The position numbers and the translations under genes are program-made. The notes below the pieces were generated by a model that was not told the origin of the DNA, ran no database searches, and was given only the letters and a program-made list of their open reading frames with translations. A DNA stretch of 64,000 bases from JAJRXR01 sp041987545 (GTDB lineage Bacteria > Planctomycetota > Phycisphaerae > Phycisphaerales > UBA1924), in assembly GCA_041987545.1 (NCBI GenBank), contig JBHIWH010000001.1:1-64000 (forward strand). The letters run 5' to 3'. Position 1 is the stretch's first letter, and every line of letters starts with the position of its first letter. Shown here in pieces: positions 8,767-16,683 of the stretch.

Positions 8767-9453
8767 ATGAGCGAGCACCCACGCGAGGCGGGCGCCCCGG
8801 CGCTGTCTATACAGGGATTGCGGTTCGGGTATTCCGCGGGCGGCGGGGACGTCGTGCGGATCGACGGGCTGGAGGTTGCGCGGGGTGAGCAGGTGGTCGT
8901 CGTCGGGAGTTCGGGCTCGGGCAAGAGCACGCTGCTGCACCTGATCGCGGGCGTGCTGGACCCGACGGCCGGGACGGTGCTCGTCTCGGGCCGGGACATC
9001 CACGCCCTGAAGGGCGCCCGGCGCGACGCGTTCCGCGGGCGCCAGATCGGGATGATCTTCCAGAGCTTCAACCTGCTGCACGGGTTCACGGCCCTGGAGA
9101 ACGTCGAGGTCGCGATGATGTTCTCGACGATGCCCAGGGGCGAGCACTCGGCGCGGGCGCGGGAGCTGCTCGGGCGCCTCGGCATCGACCGGCTCGACGC
9201 GCGGCCCGAGGAGCTGAGCGTGGGTCAGCAGCAGCGGGTCGCGGTGGCGCGGGCGCTGGCGTGCGGGCCCGCGCTGGTGCTGGCCGACGAGCCGACGGCG
9301 AGCCTGGACCCGGCAAACTCGGAGATCGCGATCGGTCTGATCCGGGAGGCGTGCGGCGAGCAGGGGGCGGCGCTGGTGTGTGTGAGCCACGACCCGGCGG
9401 TGGCGGGGGTGTTCGAGCGGCGGGTCGAGCTGGACGCCGTGACGGCGGGGTAA
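8767..9453 (+). CDS. ABC transporter ATP-binding protein, LolD/MacB type
   Basis: A 228-residue ATPase of the MacB/LolD/FtsE class. Walker A is GSSGSGKST at residues 47-55, the Q-loop sits in IGMIFQSFNLL, the signature is LSVGQQQRVAVARAL, Walker B is LVLADEPTASLD, and the H-loop is CVSHDP. These ATPases drive mechanotransmission by a partner FtsX-type permease rather than classical import. The gene is divergent from the Rieske operon and is followed 10 bases later by the permease, so the two form a complete transporter with the DUF3299 gene after it. Confidence 0.93.
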   Translation: MSEHPREAGAPALSIQGLRFGYSAGGGDVVRIDGLEVARGEQVVVVGSSGSGKSTLLHLIAGVLDPTAGTVLVSGRDIHALKGARRDAFRGRQIGMIFQSFNLLHGFTALENVEVAMMFSTMPRGEHSARARELLGRLGIDRLDARPEELSVGQQQRVAVARALACGPALVLADEPTASLDPANSEIAIGLIREACGEQGAALVCVSHDPAVAGVFERRVELDAVTAG

Positions 9454-9463
9454 GGGAGGATTC

Positions 9464-10738
9464 GTGGCGGTCAGCGACTGGACGATCGTGCGGCGGAGCG
9501 TGACGGGGCGGATGTTCTCGAGCGTGACGACGGTGCTCATGGTGGGCGTCGCCGTCGGGCTGATGCTGACGCTGGTGTCGATGCGTGAGTCGGGGCGGCG
9601 CGCGTTCGAGCGCGGCAGCGGCGACATGCACATGCTCGTCAGCAACGACTCGAGCCCGATGGTGTCTGTCCTGAATGGGATCTTCTACGCCAACGCGCCG
9701 TCCAACTTCATCCCGTGGGGGACGTACGAGCGGCTGCGGGCGCAGTACCCGTTCGAGTACGCGGTGCCGACGCAGCTGGGCGACTCGTTCCGCGGGCGCC
9801 CGGTGCTGGCGACGACGCCGGAGTTCTTCACGGCCTTCGAGCCGGACGCGGGTCGGGCGTGGCGGCTGGCCGAGGGCGGGTTCTTCGATGGGCCCTTCCA
9901 GGTCGTGCTGGGCGCCGAAGCGGCTCGGGGGACGGGGCTGGGCGTGGGTGACAGGCTGAACGTGTTCCACGGCGCCGCCCGGGACCCTGAGTCGCACGTA
10001 CACGACGAGTACGACTACGAGGTGGTCGGCGTGCTCGCGGCGACGGGTGGGCCGCACGACCGGGCGCTATTCACCGACCTGACGAGCGCGTGGATCCTGC
10101 ACGCGCACGATCGGCGCGTGCGCGAGATGGGCTCGGACGTCGCGCTGACGACCGAGGCGGACCTGACGGACGCGGACCGGAAGATCACGGGGATCTACGG
10201 CAAGCTGCTGTCGCGCGGCGAGGGCGCGCCGGCGGCGTTGCCCCAGGTGATGAACCGCCTGCGGATGCAGGAGGGGCTGACGGTGGCCCAGCCCCGGGGC
10301 GAGATCCAGAGGCTGTTCGGGATCGTGTCGAACATCGATCAGGTCTTGCTGGGGATGGCGGCGGTGGTGATGATCTCGAGCGCGGCGGCGATCATGCTGA
10401 CGCTGTACAACGCGATGGAGCAGCGGCGGCGGCAGGTCGCGGTGCTGCGCGTGCTGGGGGCGAGCAGGCGGCGGATCTTCGGGCTGGTGATGACCGAGAG
10501 TGCGCTCTTGGGCGCGCTGGGCGGGCTGGTCGGGATCGGGCTGGCGTGGGTCGGGGGGCAGGTGGTGGCGGCGGTGATGTGGGCGCGGCTGGGGCTGGTG
10601 ATCGAGGCGTCGCTCGAGCCCCGGATCGCGATGGCCGTCGCGCTGGGGGCCGTGGCCCTGGCGGCCCTGGCGGGGGTCGCGCCCGCGATCGCGGGGTACC
10701 GAACGAGCGTGGCGCGGAATCTGCGGCCGATCGGGTGA
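9464..10738 (+). CDS. ABC transporter permease, FtsX/MacB family
   Basis: A 424-residue protein starting at GTG 9464 with GGGAGGA just upstream. Topology is classical: one membrane helix near residues 20-40, a large periplasmic domain (about 45-270), then three helices (about 285-410) with the conserved RRRQVAVLRVLGASRRRIFGL segment between the second and third, which contacts the ATPase. Partner of the ATPase upstream. The substrate is not shown by sequence; members act in lipoprotein release, efflux or peptide handling. It overlaps nothing and is followed by a DUF3299 protein in the same orientation. Confidence 0.92.
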   Translation: MAVSDWTIVRRSVTGRMFSSVTTVLMVGVAVGLMLTLVSMRESGRRAFERGSGDMHMLVSNDSSPMVSVLNGIFYANAPSNFIPWGTYERLRAQYPFEYAVPTQLGDSFRGRPVLATTPEFFTAFEPDAGRAWRLAEGGFFDGPFQVVLGAEAARGTGLGVGDRLNVFHGAARDPESHVHDEYDYEVVGVLAATGGPHDRALFTDLTSAWILHAHDRRVREMGSDVALTTEADLTDADRKITGIYGKLLSRGEGAPAALPQVMNRLRMQEGLTVAQPRGEIQRLFGIVSNIDQVLLGMAAVVMISSAAAIMLTLYNAMEQRRRQVAVLRVLGASRRRIFGLVMTESALLGALGGLVGIGLAWVGGQVVAAVMWARLGLVIEASLEPRIAMAVALGAVALAALAGVAPAIAGYRTSVARNLRPIG

Positions 10739-10804
10739 TGTCCGGGCGGATTGTGGGCACAATTGGGGCGTGGCGCCGGTACAGACCGGCTGAAGGAGGC
10801 CTCG

Positions 10805-12115
10805 ATGCGGGTGTTCTGGGCGATCATCGGTGTGCTGGTGCTGGTCACGGGCGGGCTGTTCGTGCTGGGTGGCGACTCGGGCGGGGGCGAGGTCGCCGAG
10901 CCTGGAGCGAGCGCGGGGTCGGCGGCGCTGCCGATGCGGCTCGACCGGCGCGGCGGCGAGGAGTCGGATGACCAACAGAGCGAAGTCGCCGAGGCGCCGG
11001 GCGAGGGCGACGGGGCCGACGAGCAGGTGGTCGTCTCGACGGCGGACCCGGAGATCCGGGAGGCCGAGTCGGTCGAGGCGGGGCTGGCGGAGATGGGCAT
11101 CGAGATCGTCGAGGCGCCGACGCAAGGCGAAGGCGCGGCGGCCGTCGAGACCCCCGCGCCCGAACTGGCGGAACAGGCGGAGAACGCGGACACGCGCGAC
11201 GGCGAGCAGGTCGTGCTCGATGCGATCGCGTCTCAGGCGGCGGGCGGGGCCGAGACAGGATCGGAGGACGGTGAGGAGATCGACAGCGGCTGGCTCGTGA
11301 GCGAGTCTGACGACGCCGCGGATCGCGCGGAGACCGAGGCGCCCGTCGCGGATGGGGACACAGATGCGGGCCCGCATGCCGGCGTGGGCGCCGAGGTGAT
11401 CGAGGACGCGGGGGCCGAGCTCGCCGACTCGTCAGCCGAGGACACGAACGAAGACTCGCCGGGCGATGTCCCGGCCGAGTCATCCGGCGAGGTCGCGGAC
11501 GCCGAGGGCAAGGACGCGGCGCCGACGGTCGAGACGGCCGACCCCGTGGCGGGGGGCGGGGGCCCGCTGGGCCAGATCGGGGACGCGGTCAAGCAGGCGG
11601 CGGTCAAGGCGCCGGCCGGGCCCGAGGGCACGGTGGAGCGGCGCGAGGACGGGAGCCTGCTGGTCAACGGGTCGGTGGTGGTGAAGGGCGCGGGGACGGA
11701 GGCGTCGCCCTACGAGGTGCCGTGGGACCTGTTCGTGTCGGCCAGCCGCTCGTACGCGCCGGAGAAGGGCAAGGAGCTGCTGCCGGCGTGGGCCGCGGAG
11801 CTGGACGGGAAGTGGGTTCGCGTGCGGGGGTACCTGCTGCTGCCGGTGATGGCCGTGGACACGAAGGAGCTGCTGGTGATGCTGAACCAGTGGGACGGGT
11901 GCTGCATCGGCGTGCCGCCCTCGCCGTACGACGCGGCGGAGGTCCGGCTCAAGACGTCGGTGGACCAGTCGGTGGGCGGCGGCGGCTTCGTGAACTACGG
12001 CACGATCAAGGGCAAGCTCGACGTCGATCCGTACATCGTGGGCGGGTGGCTGCTGGGGCTGTACGTGATCGAGGGCGCCGAGGTCGAGGTGGGGAGCGGG
12101 ACGAAGGGGACCTGA
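10805..12115 (+). CDS. Membrane-anchored acidic protein with C-terminal DUF3299 domain
   Basis: A 436-residue protein. ATG 10805 is preceded by GAAGGAGG and starts a signal anchor (VFWAIIGVLVLVTGGLFVLGG). A long acidic, Ala/Glu/Asp-rich, probably disordered linker (about 30-270) leads to a DUF3299 domain (about 300-430) with the family's Cys pair and Pro turn, WDGCCIGVPPSPYD. As I recall, Vibrio zinc-regulated zrg genes also group an ATPase, an FtsX-like permease and a DUF3299 protein, so a role in metal or envelope export or uptake is possible. The linker could span the periplasm. It follows the permease by 66 bases and probably shares its transcript. Confidence 0.82.
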   Translation: MRVFWAIIGVLVLVTGGLFVLGGDSGGGEVAEPGASAGSAALPMRLDRRGGEESDDQQSEVAEAPGEGDGADEQVVVSTADPEIREAESVEAGLAEMGIEIVEAPTQGEGAAAVETPAPELAEQAENADTRDGEQVVLDAIASQAAGGAETGSEDGEEIDSGWLVSESDDAADRAETEAPVADGDTDAGPHAGVGAEVIEDAGAELADSSAEDTNEDSPGDVPAESSGEVADAEGKDAAPTVETADPVAGGGGPLGQIGDAVKQAAVKAPAGPEGTVERREDGSLLVNGSVVVKGAGTEASPYEVPWDLFVSASRSYAPEKGKELLPAWAAELDGKWVRVRGYLLLPVMAVDTKELLVMLNQWDGCCIGVPPSPYDAAEVRLKTSVDQSVGGGGFVNYGTIKGKLDVDPYIVGGWLLGLYVIEGAEVEVGSGTKGT

Positions 12116-12140
12116 GCGTTCCCTCGTTTATCGCCCGCGC

Positions 12141-12737
12141 TCAGGCCGGGACCGGCGCCGCGGCGTTGATGATCAGCTCGGCGGCCTCGCGGGCCAGGCG
12201 GCCCGTGTCGGCGCAGGCGGAGCGTCCGCCCTCGACCTCGTCGAGGACGTGGGCGCGGGCCGTCATCCCCTCGAAGAGGATGTGCAGCTGGTGGGCGACG
12301 CACGCGGCGTCTTTGAGGTTCGCCTCGCGGCACTGCTCGAGGAGGTACGCCGCGATCAGGCGGTTGTGCTCGCAGGCGATGCGTCGGATCGCGCAATCGG
12401 GGTCGGTGAACTCCGACGAGGCGTTGAGGAACATGCACCCGGTGAAGCCCTCGGAGGCGCAGAACTCGGCGTTGTAGTCAAAGGCGGCCAGGATCCGCCC
12501 CTTCGGGTCCGAGGCATGGGCCTCGACGTGCTTGTGCATGCCGTTGCGGTAGATCTCGTCGCGTCGGCGGAGGGCGGCGACGATCAGCTCGTCCTTGGAC
12601 GAGAAGTGGTTGTAGAGGGTCATGCGGCTGACGCCGGCCTCGCGGAGGACCTTCTCGATCCCCGTCGCGTTGAAGCCCTCGCGGTGGAAGACTCGCATCG
12701 CGGCGTCGACGAGATCCTCGCGGCGGCTGGGTGGCAT
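12141..12737 (-). CDS. TetR/AcrR family transcriptional repressor
   Basis: A 198-residue regulator. ATG 12737 (MPPSRREDL) has AAAGGAGG eight bases upstream; the frame continues upstream without other support. The N-terminal helix-turn-helix is textbook TetR (DAAMRVFHREGFNATGIEKVLREAGVSRMTLYNHFSSKDELI, residues about 8-50). The ligand domain contains Cys residues (FCASEGFTGCMF, CREANLKDAACV), which in NemR-type members sense electrophiles; that sensing role is inferred. It faces an AhpD-like gene and a thioredoxin across a 249-base region with two palindromes, so it probably represses both itself and that operon. Confidence 0.92.
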   Translation of the reverse strand: MPPSRREDLVDAAMRVFHREGFNATGIEKVLREAGVSRMTLYNHFSSKDELIVAALRRRDEIYRNGMHKHVEAHASDPKGRILAAFDYNAEFCASEGFTGCMFLNASSEFTDPDCAIRRIACEHNRLIAAYLLEQCREANLKDAACVAHQLHILFEGMTARAHVLDEVEGGRSACADTGRLAREAAELIINAAAPVPA

Positions 12738-12763
12738 GGCGGTCCTCCTTTCGGGCCGATCGT

Positions 12764-12790
12764 CGAACGTTATATATACTGAACGTTCCG
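12764..12790. promoter_or_regulatory. Candidate TetR autoregulatory operator
   Basis: Two copies of GAACGTT (12765-12771 and 12781-12787), the second extended to the palindrome GAACGTTC, flank the AT-rich TATATATACT. The segment lies about 30 bases upstream of the TetR start and covers the most likely -10 region of its promoter. Similar ACTGAACGTTCAGT boxes are bound by TetR/AcrR regulators. Confidence 0.6.
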
Positions 12791-12880
12791 TCTCATTGTT
12801 CGGTTGAAATCGTCCTTTTTTGGCCATTGAGAGCGATTTGTGTCGGTTCGAGGCCCAGAGTCAGGAATTCTATGGCCGTG

Positions 12881-12908
12881 TTGAAATAGACCGATCGGTC
12901 AGTATGTT
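12881..12908 (+). promoter_or_regulatory. Promoter with embedded TetR/NemR-like operator before the AhpD-like gene
   Basis: TTGAAA (12881-12886) and TATGTT (12903-12908) form a -35/-10 pair with a 16-base spacer. The spacer is TAGACCGATCGGTCAG, containing the perfect 12-base palindrome GACCGATCGGTC (12889-12900). It closely matches the NemR box TAGACCnnnnGGTCTA of E. coli. An operator lying exactly between -35 and -10 would block RNA polymerase when occupied. Confidence 0.7.
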
Positions 12909-12986
12909 TTTGTGCGTAGCCGGGGGTGTCCCGGCGGAACAGAGGGCGGGGCCGAGCGGGCCCCCCGAGACCAAGGAGTCGAGACC

Positions 12987-13538
12987 ATGGCACGCATCAG
13001 CCCGATCGATCACGAGGCCGCCGAGGGCCAGGCCAGGAGCCTGCTGGACGGCGTGAACAAGTCCCTGGGGACGGTCCCGAACCTGATGGCGACGATCGCC
13101 CACTCGCCGGCGACGCTCCAGGCGTACCTGGGGTTCGGGCAGGCGCTGGGAGGCGGGACGCTGGGCGGGAAGCTCCGCGAGCAACTCGCCCTGGCGGTCG
13201 CCGGCGCCAACGCGTGTGAGTACTGCGCCAGCGCCCACACGGCCCTGGGCAAGGGCCAGGGCGTCGAGGAGTCGGAGCTGGCCTCGAACCTGGCGGCCGA
13301 CTCGGCCGACCCCCGGACGGACGCGGCGCTCAAGTTTGCGAGGGCGATCGTCGTGAAGCGCGGGTTTGTGTCCGACGGGGACGTGGAGGCGGTCCGGGCC
13401 GCGGGCTTCGGCGACGGCGAGATCACGGAGATCGTCGGCGTGGTGGCGCTGAACGTGTTCACGAACTACTTCAACCACGTCGCGCAGACGGAGAACGACT
13501 TCCCGCGGGTGGAGGTCGGCGAGCTGGCGACGGTCTGA
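12987..13538 (+). CDS. AhpD-like carboxymuconolactone decarboxylase family protein
   Basis: A 183-residue protein of the AhpD/CMD peroxidase-related family. ATG 12987 has AAGGAG nine bases upstream; the frame reaches further up but would cross the promoter. The active motif NACEYCASAHT (about residues 72-82) supplies the Cys-x2-Cys-x3-His used for thiol peroxidase or disulfide chemistry, and the C-terminal half is the repeated helical CMD fold. With the thioredoxin gene 122 bases downstream and a TetR switch upstream, a role in detoxifying peroxides or reactive electrophiles is likely. Cytosolic. Confidence 0.88.
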   Translation: MARISPIDHEAAEGQARSLLDGVNKSLGTVPNLMATIAHSPATLQAYLGFGQALGGGTLGGKLREQLALAVAGANACEYCASAHTALGKGQGVEESELASNLAADSADPRTDAALKFARAIVVKRGFVSDGDVEAVRAAGFGDGEITEIVGVVALNVFTNYFNHVAQTENDFPRVEVGELATV

Positions 13539-13660
13539 GACGGACGGCTCCTCTCACCACACCCGGCGCGCTCGACGGCGCGTCGGGGGATTCGGGCGGG
13601 CCGCGAGTGGCCCGCCGCGGCACGCGAGACGCGCCCCGAGGGCGCAGGCAGGAGGCAGTC

Positions 13661-14008
13661 ATGTCAACGACCGAACCGATCAATCTGGACAGCGCCTCGT
13701 TCGACGAGGTGATCAGCACCGCGGGCGGGCCCGTGCTCGTGGACTTCTGGGCGGCGTGGTGCCCGCCCTGCCGGGCGCTGGCGCCCACGATCGATGCGCT
13801 GGCCCGCGAGCACGATGGCTCGGCGACGATCGCGAAGGTGGACGTCGATCAGGCCAAGGAGATCGCGCGGCGGTACGGGATCCAGAGCATCCCGACGGTG
13901 CTGGTCTTCTCGGGCGGCGAGGTCGTCGCCCGGCACGTGGGGATTCAGAGGAAGGACGTGTACGCGCGGTCGCTGGACGAGGCGTCGCGTGCCCCGGCCG
14001 GGTCGTGA
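13661..14008 (+). CDS. Thioredoxin with WCPPC active site
   Basis: A 115-residue thioredoxin. ATG 13661 (MSTTEPINLDS) has AGGAGG eight bases upstream. The redox motif is FWAAWCPPCRALAP (Cys at about 35 and 38), with Pro-Pro in place of the usual Gly-Pro between the cysteines; a central Pro pair alters the redox potential in related proteins. The conserved SIPTVLVFSGGE cis-Pro segment is present. No signal peptide, so cytosolic. Likely reductant for the AhpD-like protein encoded before it, under the same TetR-controlled promoter. Confidence 0.92.
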   Translation: MSTTEPINLDSASFDEVISTAGGPVLVDFWAAWCPPCRALAPTIDALAREHDGSATIAKVDVDQAKEIARRYGIQSIPTVLVFSGGEVVARHVGIQRKDVYARSLDEASRAPAGS

Positions 14009-14021
14009 GCCTGCGGCCGGC

Positions 14022-14051
14022 GCCGCCCGCTGACGAGGGTCGGCGGGCGGC
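14022..14051. terminator. Bidirectional hairpin between trx and nhaA
   Basis: A 13-base stem (GCCGCCCGCTGAC with GTCGGCGGGCGGC, one G-T pair) and loop GAGG sits in the 66 bases between two convergent genes. There is no strong T run on either side, so termination strength is uncertain. Confidence 0.6.
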
Positions 14052-14074
14052 GGTTGCGCGCGCGGGGGACCGGG

Positions 14075-15457
14075 TCAGGCGGCGGTCGGCTCGGGCGTGG
14101 CGGCCTCGTCGGGGCGTGGCGCGGTGACGAGCAGCGCGGAGCCGACGACGGCGCTGGCGAAGGAGGCGAGCATGATGCCCATCTTGGCGGCCTCGAGGTC
14201 GGCGGCGGCGGGGTAGGCGAGGTTCGCGATGAACAGCGCCATGGTGAAGCCGATGCCGGCGAGGAAGCCGACACCCAGGAGCTGTCGCCAAGTGACGCCC
14301 GAGGGGAGGGCGGCGATGTTGAGCCTGCAGGCGACGTAGCAGGCCAGGAAGACGCCGATGGGTTTGCCGAGCAGGAGGCCGGCGAAGACACCGAGGGTGG
14401 TGGAGGAGCCGAGGTGATCGGCGGCGCCGTGGCCGAGGTGGAGGCCGGCGTTGGCGAGGGCGAAGACGGGGATGATGAGGAAGGCGGCCCAGGGGTGGAG
14501 GGCATGCTCGAGGCGGTGGAGCGGGGGGAGGACCTGCTCGGCGTTGCGTTCGAGGGTGATGACGGCGCCGCGCTGGACGCTGGAGGTTCGGACGCATCGG
14601 CCGGGCTCGGCGTCGCGTTCGAAGGCGTGCAGGGCCTGGCGTGAGGAGTTGAGGAATCGGATCGAGTCCACGCGGGCGGTGGCGGGGATGCAGCAGGCGG
14701 TGAGGACGCCGGCGATGGTGGCGTGGATGCCGGACTCGAGGACGAAGAACCAGAGGAAGAGGCCGCCGACGAGGTAGGGGATGAGGTTGCGGACCTTGAG
14801 GATGTTGAGGAGGACGAGGGCGCCGACGAGCATGGAGGCATCGGTGAGGGCGTAGAAGTTGAGTTGCTCGGTGTAGAAGGCGGCGATGACGACGAGGGCG
14901 CCGAGGTCGTCGACGATGGCGAGCGAGACGAGGAAGACCTTGAGCGAGAGCGGGGCGCGCTTGCCGAGGAGGCAGAGGACGCCGAGTGCGAAGGCGATGT
15001 CGGTGGCCATGGGCACGCCCCAGCCGCGGACGGAGGGCTGGCCCCAGTTGAGGGCGGCGAAGATGAGCGCGGGGACGATCATGCCGCCGACGGCGGCGAC
15101 GATGGGCAGCGCGGCCTTGCGGGGGCTGGACAGTTCGCCGACGACGAGTTCGCGCTTGATCTCGAGGCCGACGACGAGGAAGAAGACGGCCATGAGGGCG
15201 TCGTTGATCCAGTGGGCGAGCGAGTGCGAGAGGTGGACGTCGCCGAGGGTGAAGCCGAGGTGGACCTCGTGGAAGAGGTGGTGGTAGAGCTCGGCGAGGC
15301 CGGAGTTGGCCCAGAAGAGGGCGACGACGGTGCAGGCGAGCAGGACGAGGCCGCCGGCGGACGAGAGCGCCATGAAGCGCTTGAAGGGCCGGGCGAGTCG
15401 CTCGGCGGGGACGGGGGGGAGGTCTGCGGCGGCGTGGGGGATCTGCTCGTCGTGCAT
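14075..15457 (-). CDS. nhaA: Na+/H+ antiporter NhaA
   Basis: A 460-residue antiporter with about 12 membrane helices. ATG 15457 (MHDEQIPHAAADL) is chosen; the upstream extension is Arg/Pro-rich and not family-like. Recognisable NhaA blocks: FWANSGLAELYHHLFH, LVVGLEIKRELVVGEL, MATDIAFALGVL, the ion-binding pair in AIVDDLGALVVIAAFYTEQLN, and GIGFTMALFIANLAY. It exports sodium in exchange for protons and controls internal pH and salt. Transcribed towards the thioredoxin gene, from which a long hairpin separates it. Suggests a saline or alkaline habitat, which fits a marine planctomycete (inference). Confidence 0.95.
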   Translation of the reverse strand: MHDEQIPHAAADLPPVPAERLARPFKRFMALSSAGGLVLLACTVVALFWANSGLAELYHHLFHEVHLGFTLGDVHLSHSLAHWINDALMAVFFLVVGLEIKRELVVGELSSPRKAALPIVAAVGGMIVPALIFAALNWGQPSVRGWGVPMATDIAFALGVLCLLGKRAPLSLKVFLVSLAIVDDLGALVVIAAFYTEQLNFYALTDASMLVGALVLLNILKVRNLIPYLVGGLFLWFFVLESGIHATIAGVLTACCIPATARVDSIRFLNSSRQALHAFERDAEPGRCVRTSSVQRGAVITLERNAEQVLPPLHRLEHALHPWAAFLIIPVFALANAGLHLGHGAADHLGSSTTLGVFAGLLLGKPIGVFLACYVACRLNIAALPSGVTWRQLLGVGFLAGIGFTMALFIANLAYPAAADLEAAKMGIMLASFASAVVGSALLVTAPRPDEAATPEPTAA

Positions 15458-15661
15458 CGGGGGCCTCGTGGGTCGGGGGCGTGACCGGTGGATATCGGTC
15501 TGGGCGACGGGCCGCTCGCCGGCGCACGGAACGAAAGCGACTCCGACCGCCAAGCTGTGCGGGCTGTGACGGCGGGCGGGACATCGGGGCTGGGCGTCGC
15601 GGCGAATCGCTCCCCGGACCAAGGGGATGGTGACCTATGTCGACGCGGAAGGCGGCGGGCG

Positions 15662-16027
15662 ATGGGTGAGGTGAGGCACTGCGTGGTGTGCGGGCGGGTG
15701 ATCGAGCCGCGCGCGAGGTGGGGGGACGATTGGGAGCGCGTCAGGCGTTGCTCCGCGGCGTGCCGGCGGGCGCGGCTCGGCGAGATCGACGGGGCGCTCG
15801 AGGCGGCGGTCCTGACGCTGTCTCGGGAGCGAGGCCGCGGCAAGACGATCTGCCCGAGCGAGGCGGCGCGGGTGGTGGGCGGCGAGGGGTGGCGCCCGCT
15901 CATGGGCCGGGCGCGGTGGGCGGTGAACCGGCTGTGCGCGGGCGGTCGGGTCGAGGTGACGCAGGGCGGGCGCGTGGTCGAGCACTCGCGGGCGCGGGGG
16001 GCGATCCGCGTTCGGCTGGTGCGGTGA
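15662..16027 (+). CDS. DUF2256-DUF3253 protein with zinc-ribbon-like N-terminus
   Basis: A 121-residue protein. ATG 15662 with GGAAGG upstream. The N-terminus HCVVCGRVIEPRARW plus RRCSAACRRAR is a four-Cys cluster typical of DUF2256; the rest (about 40-115) matches the DUF3253 winged-helix-like pattern (LEAAVLTLSRERGRGKTICPSEAARVV, WRPLMGRARWAVNRL, and a final IRVRLV). Fusions of these two domains are known in bacteria, function unknown; the C-terminal half looks DNA-binding. It stops 3 bases before the convergent neighbour. Confidence 0.82.
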   Translation: MGEVRHCVVCGRVIEPRARWGDDWERVRRCSAACRRARLGEIDGALEAAVLTLSRERGRGKTICPSEAARVVGGEGWRPLMGRARWAVNRLCAGGRVEVTQGGRVVEHSRARGAIRVRLVR

Positions 16028-16030
16028 GTT

Positions 16031-16603
16031 CTACTTGCGTACGGCGGCGGGGGCGACGGGGGCGCGTCGGCGCCACTTGTTGCCGGTCGCGGCGGGCGCG
16101 AACGCGCCGCCCGAGGGGCGGTCGGCGCGCTCGATGGTGACGAACGCGTCGGGGGCGGTCGTGTTGACCAGGTCGATGAGCTCGCGGAGCTTGCGGCGGC
16201 GGATGACGGTGTAGGCGATCTCGACGGGCCCGTCGCGGCCGGAGCCCTCGAGGCGCGTGACGCGGTACCCCTTCTCCCGGAGTCGGGTGGAGAGACAGTC
16301 GTCGCTGTTGGGGCTGATGACTTGGACGACGCGGTAGCCGAGGGCGATGCGGTCCTCGATGATCATGCCGACGAGGGTGCCGGCGGCGAAACCTCCCGCG
16401 TAGGAGACGAGGGCGACGGGGTTGTCGAGGAACTTGATGACGCCGCCGACGGCCAGGGCCCAGATGCAGACCTCGAAGAAGCCGAGAAGGGCGGCGAGGT
16501 AGCGGTGGTTGGCGATGACGAGCACCATGCGGATGGTGCCGAGGGAGACGTCGCCGATGCGGGCGGCGAAGATGAGCGGGGGGATGTACCAGGCGAGTTC
16601 CAT
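16031..16603 (-). CDS. DUF5698/DUF2179 (UPF0316-like) membrane protein
   Basis: A 190-residue protein. Three membrane segments occupy the first 90 residues (IPPLIFAARIGDVSLGTIRMVL, LAALLGFFEVCIWALAVGGVI, LVSYAGGFAAGTLVGMIIE), followed by a cytosolic DUF2179 domain (about 95-165; SPNSDDCLSTRLREKGYRVT, IAYTVIRRRKLREL). This is the UPF0316 layout; DUF2179 resembles PII-like ligand sensors, but the function is unknown. Basic tail. It ends against the DUF3253 gene and has no obvious operon partner. Confidence 0.88.
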   Translation of the reverse strand: MELAWYIPPLIFAARIGDVSLGTIRMVLVIANHRYLAALLGFFEVCIWALAVGGVIKFLDNPVALVSYAGGFAAGTLVGMIIEDRIALGYRVVQVISPNSDDCLSTRLREKGYRVTRLEGSGRDGPVEIAYTVIRRRKLRELIDLVNTTAPDAFVTIERADRPSGGAFAPAATGNKWRRRAPVAPAAVRK

Positions 16604-16633
16604 AAGCCCGAACGGTAGACCGGCACGCCGCGC

Positions 16634-16660
16634 AAGAAAAACGCCCCCAGGCGGGGGCGT
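16634..16660 (-). terminator. Intrinsic terminator downstream of a GC-dockerin gene
   Basis: An 8-base perfect stem (ACGCCCCC with GGGGGCGT, loop AGGC) followed on the minus strand by TTTTCTT. It lies 24 bases after the stop of the surface-protein gene at 16684. Confidence 0.85.
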
Positions 16661-16683
16661 GCGGGTCGGGGGTGTCGGGCGGT

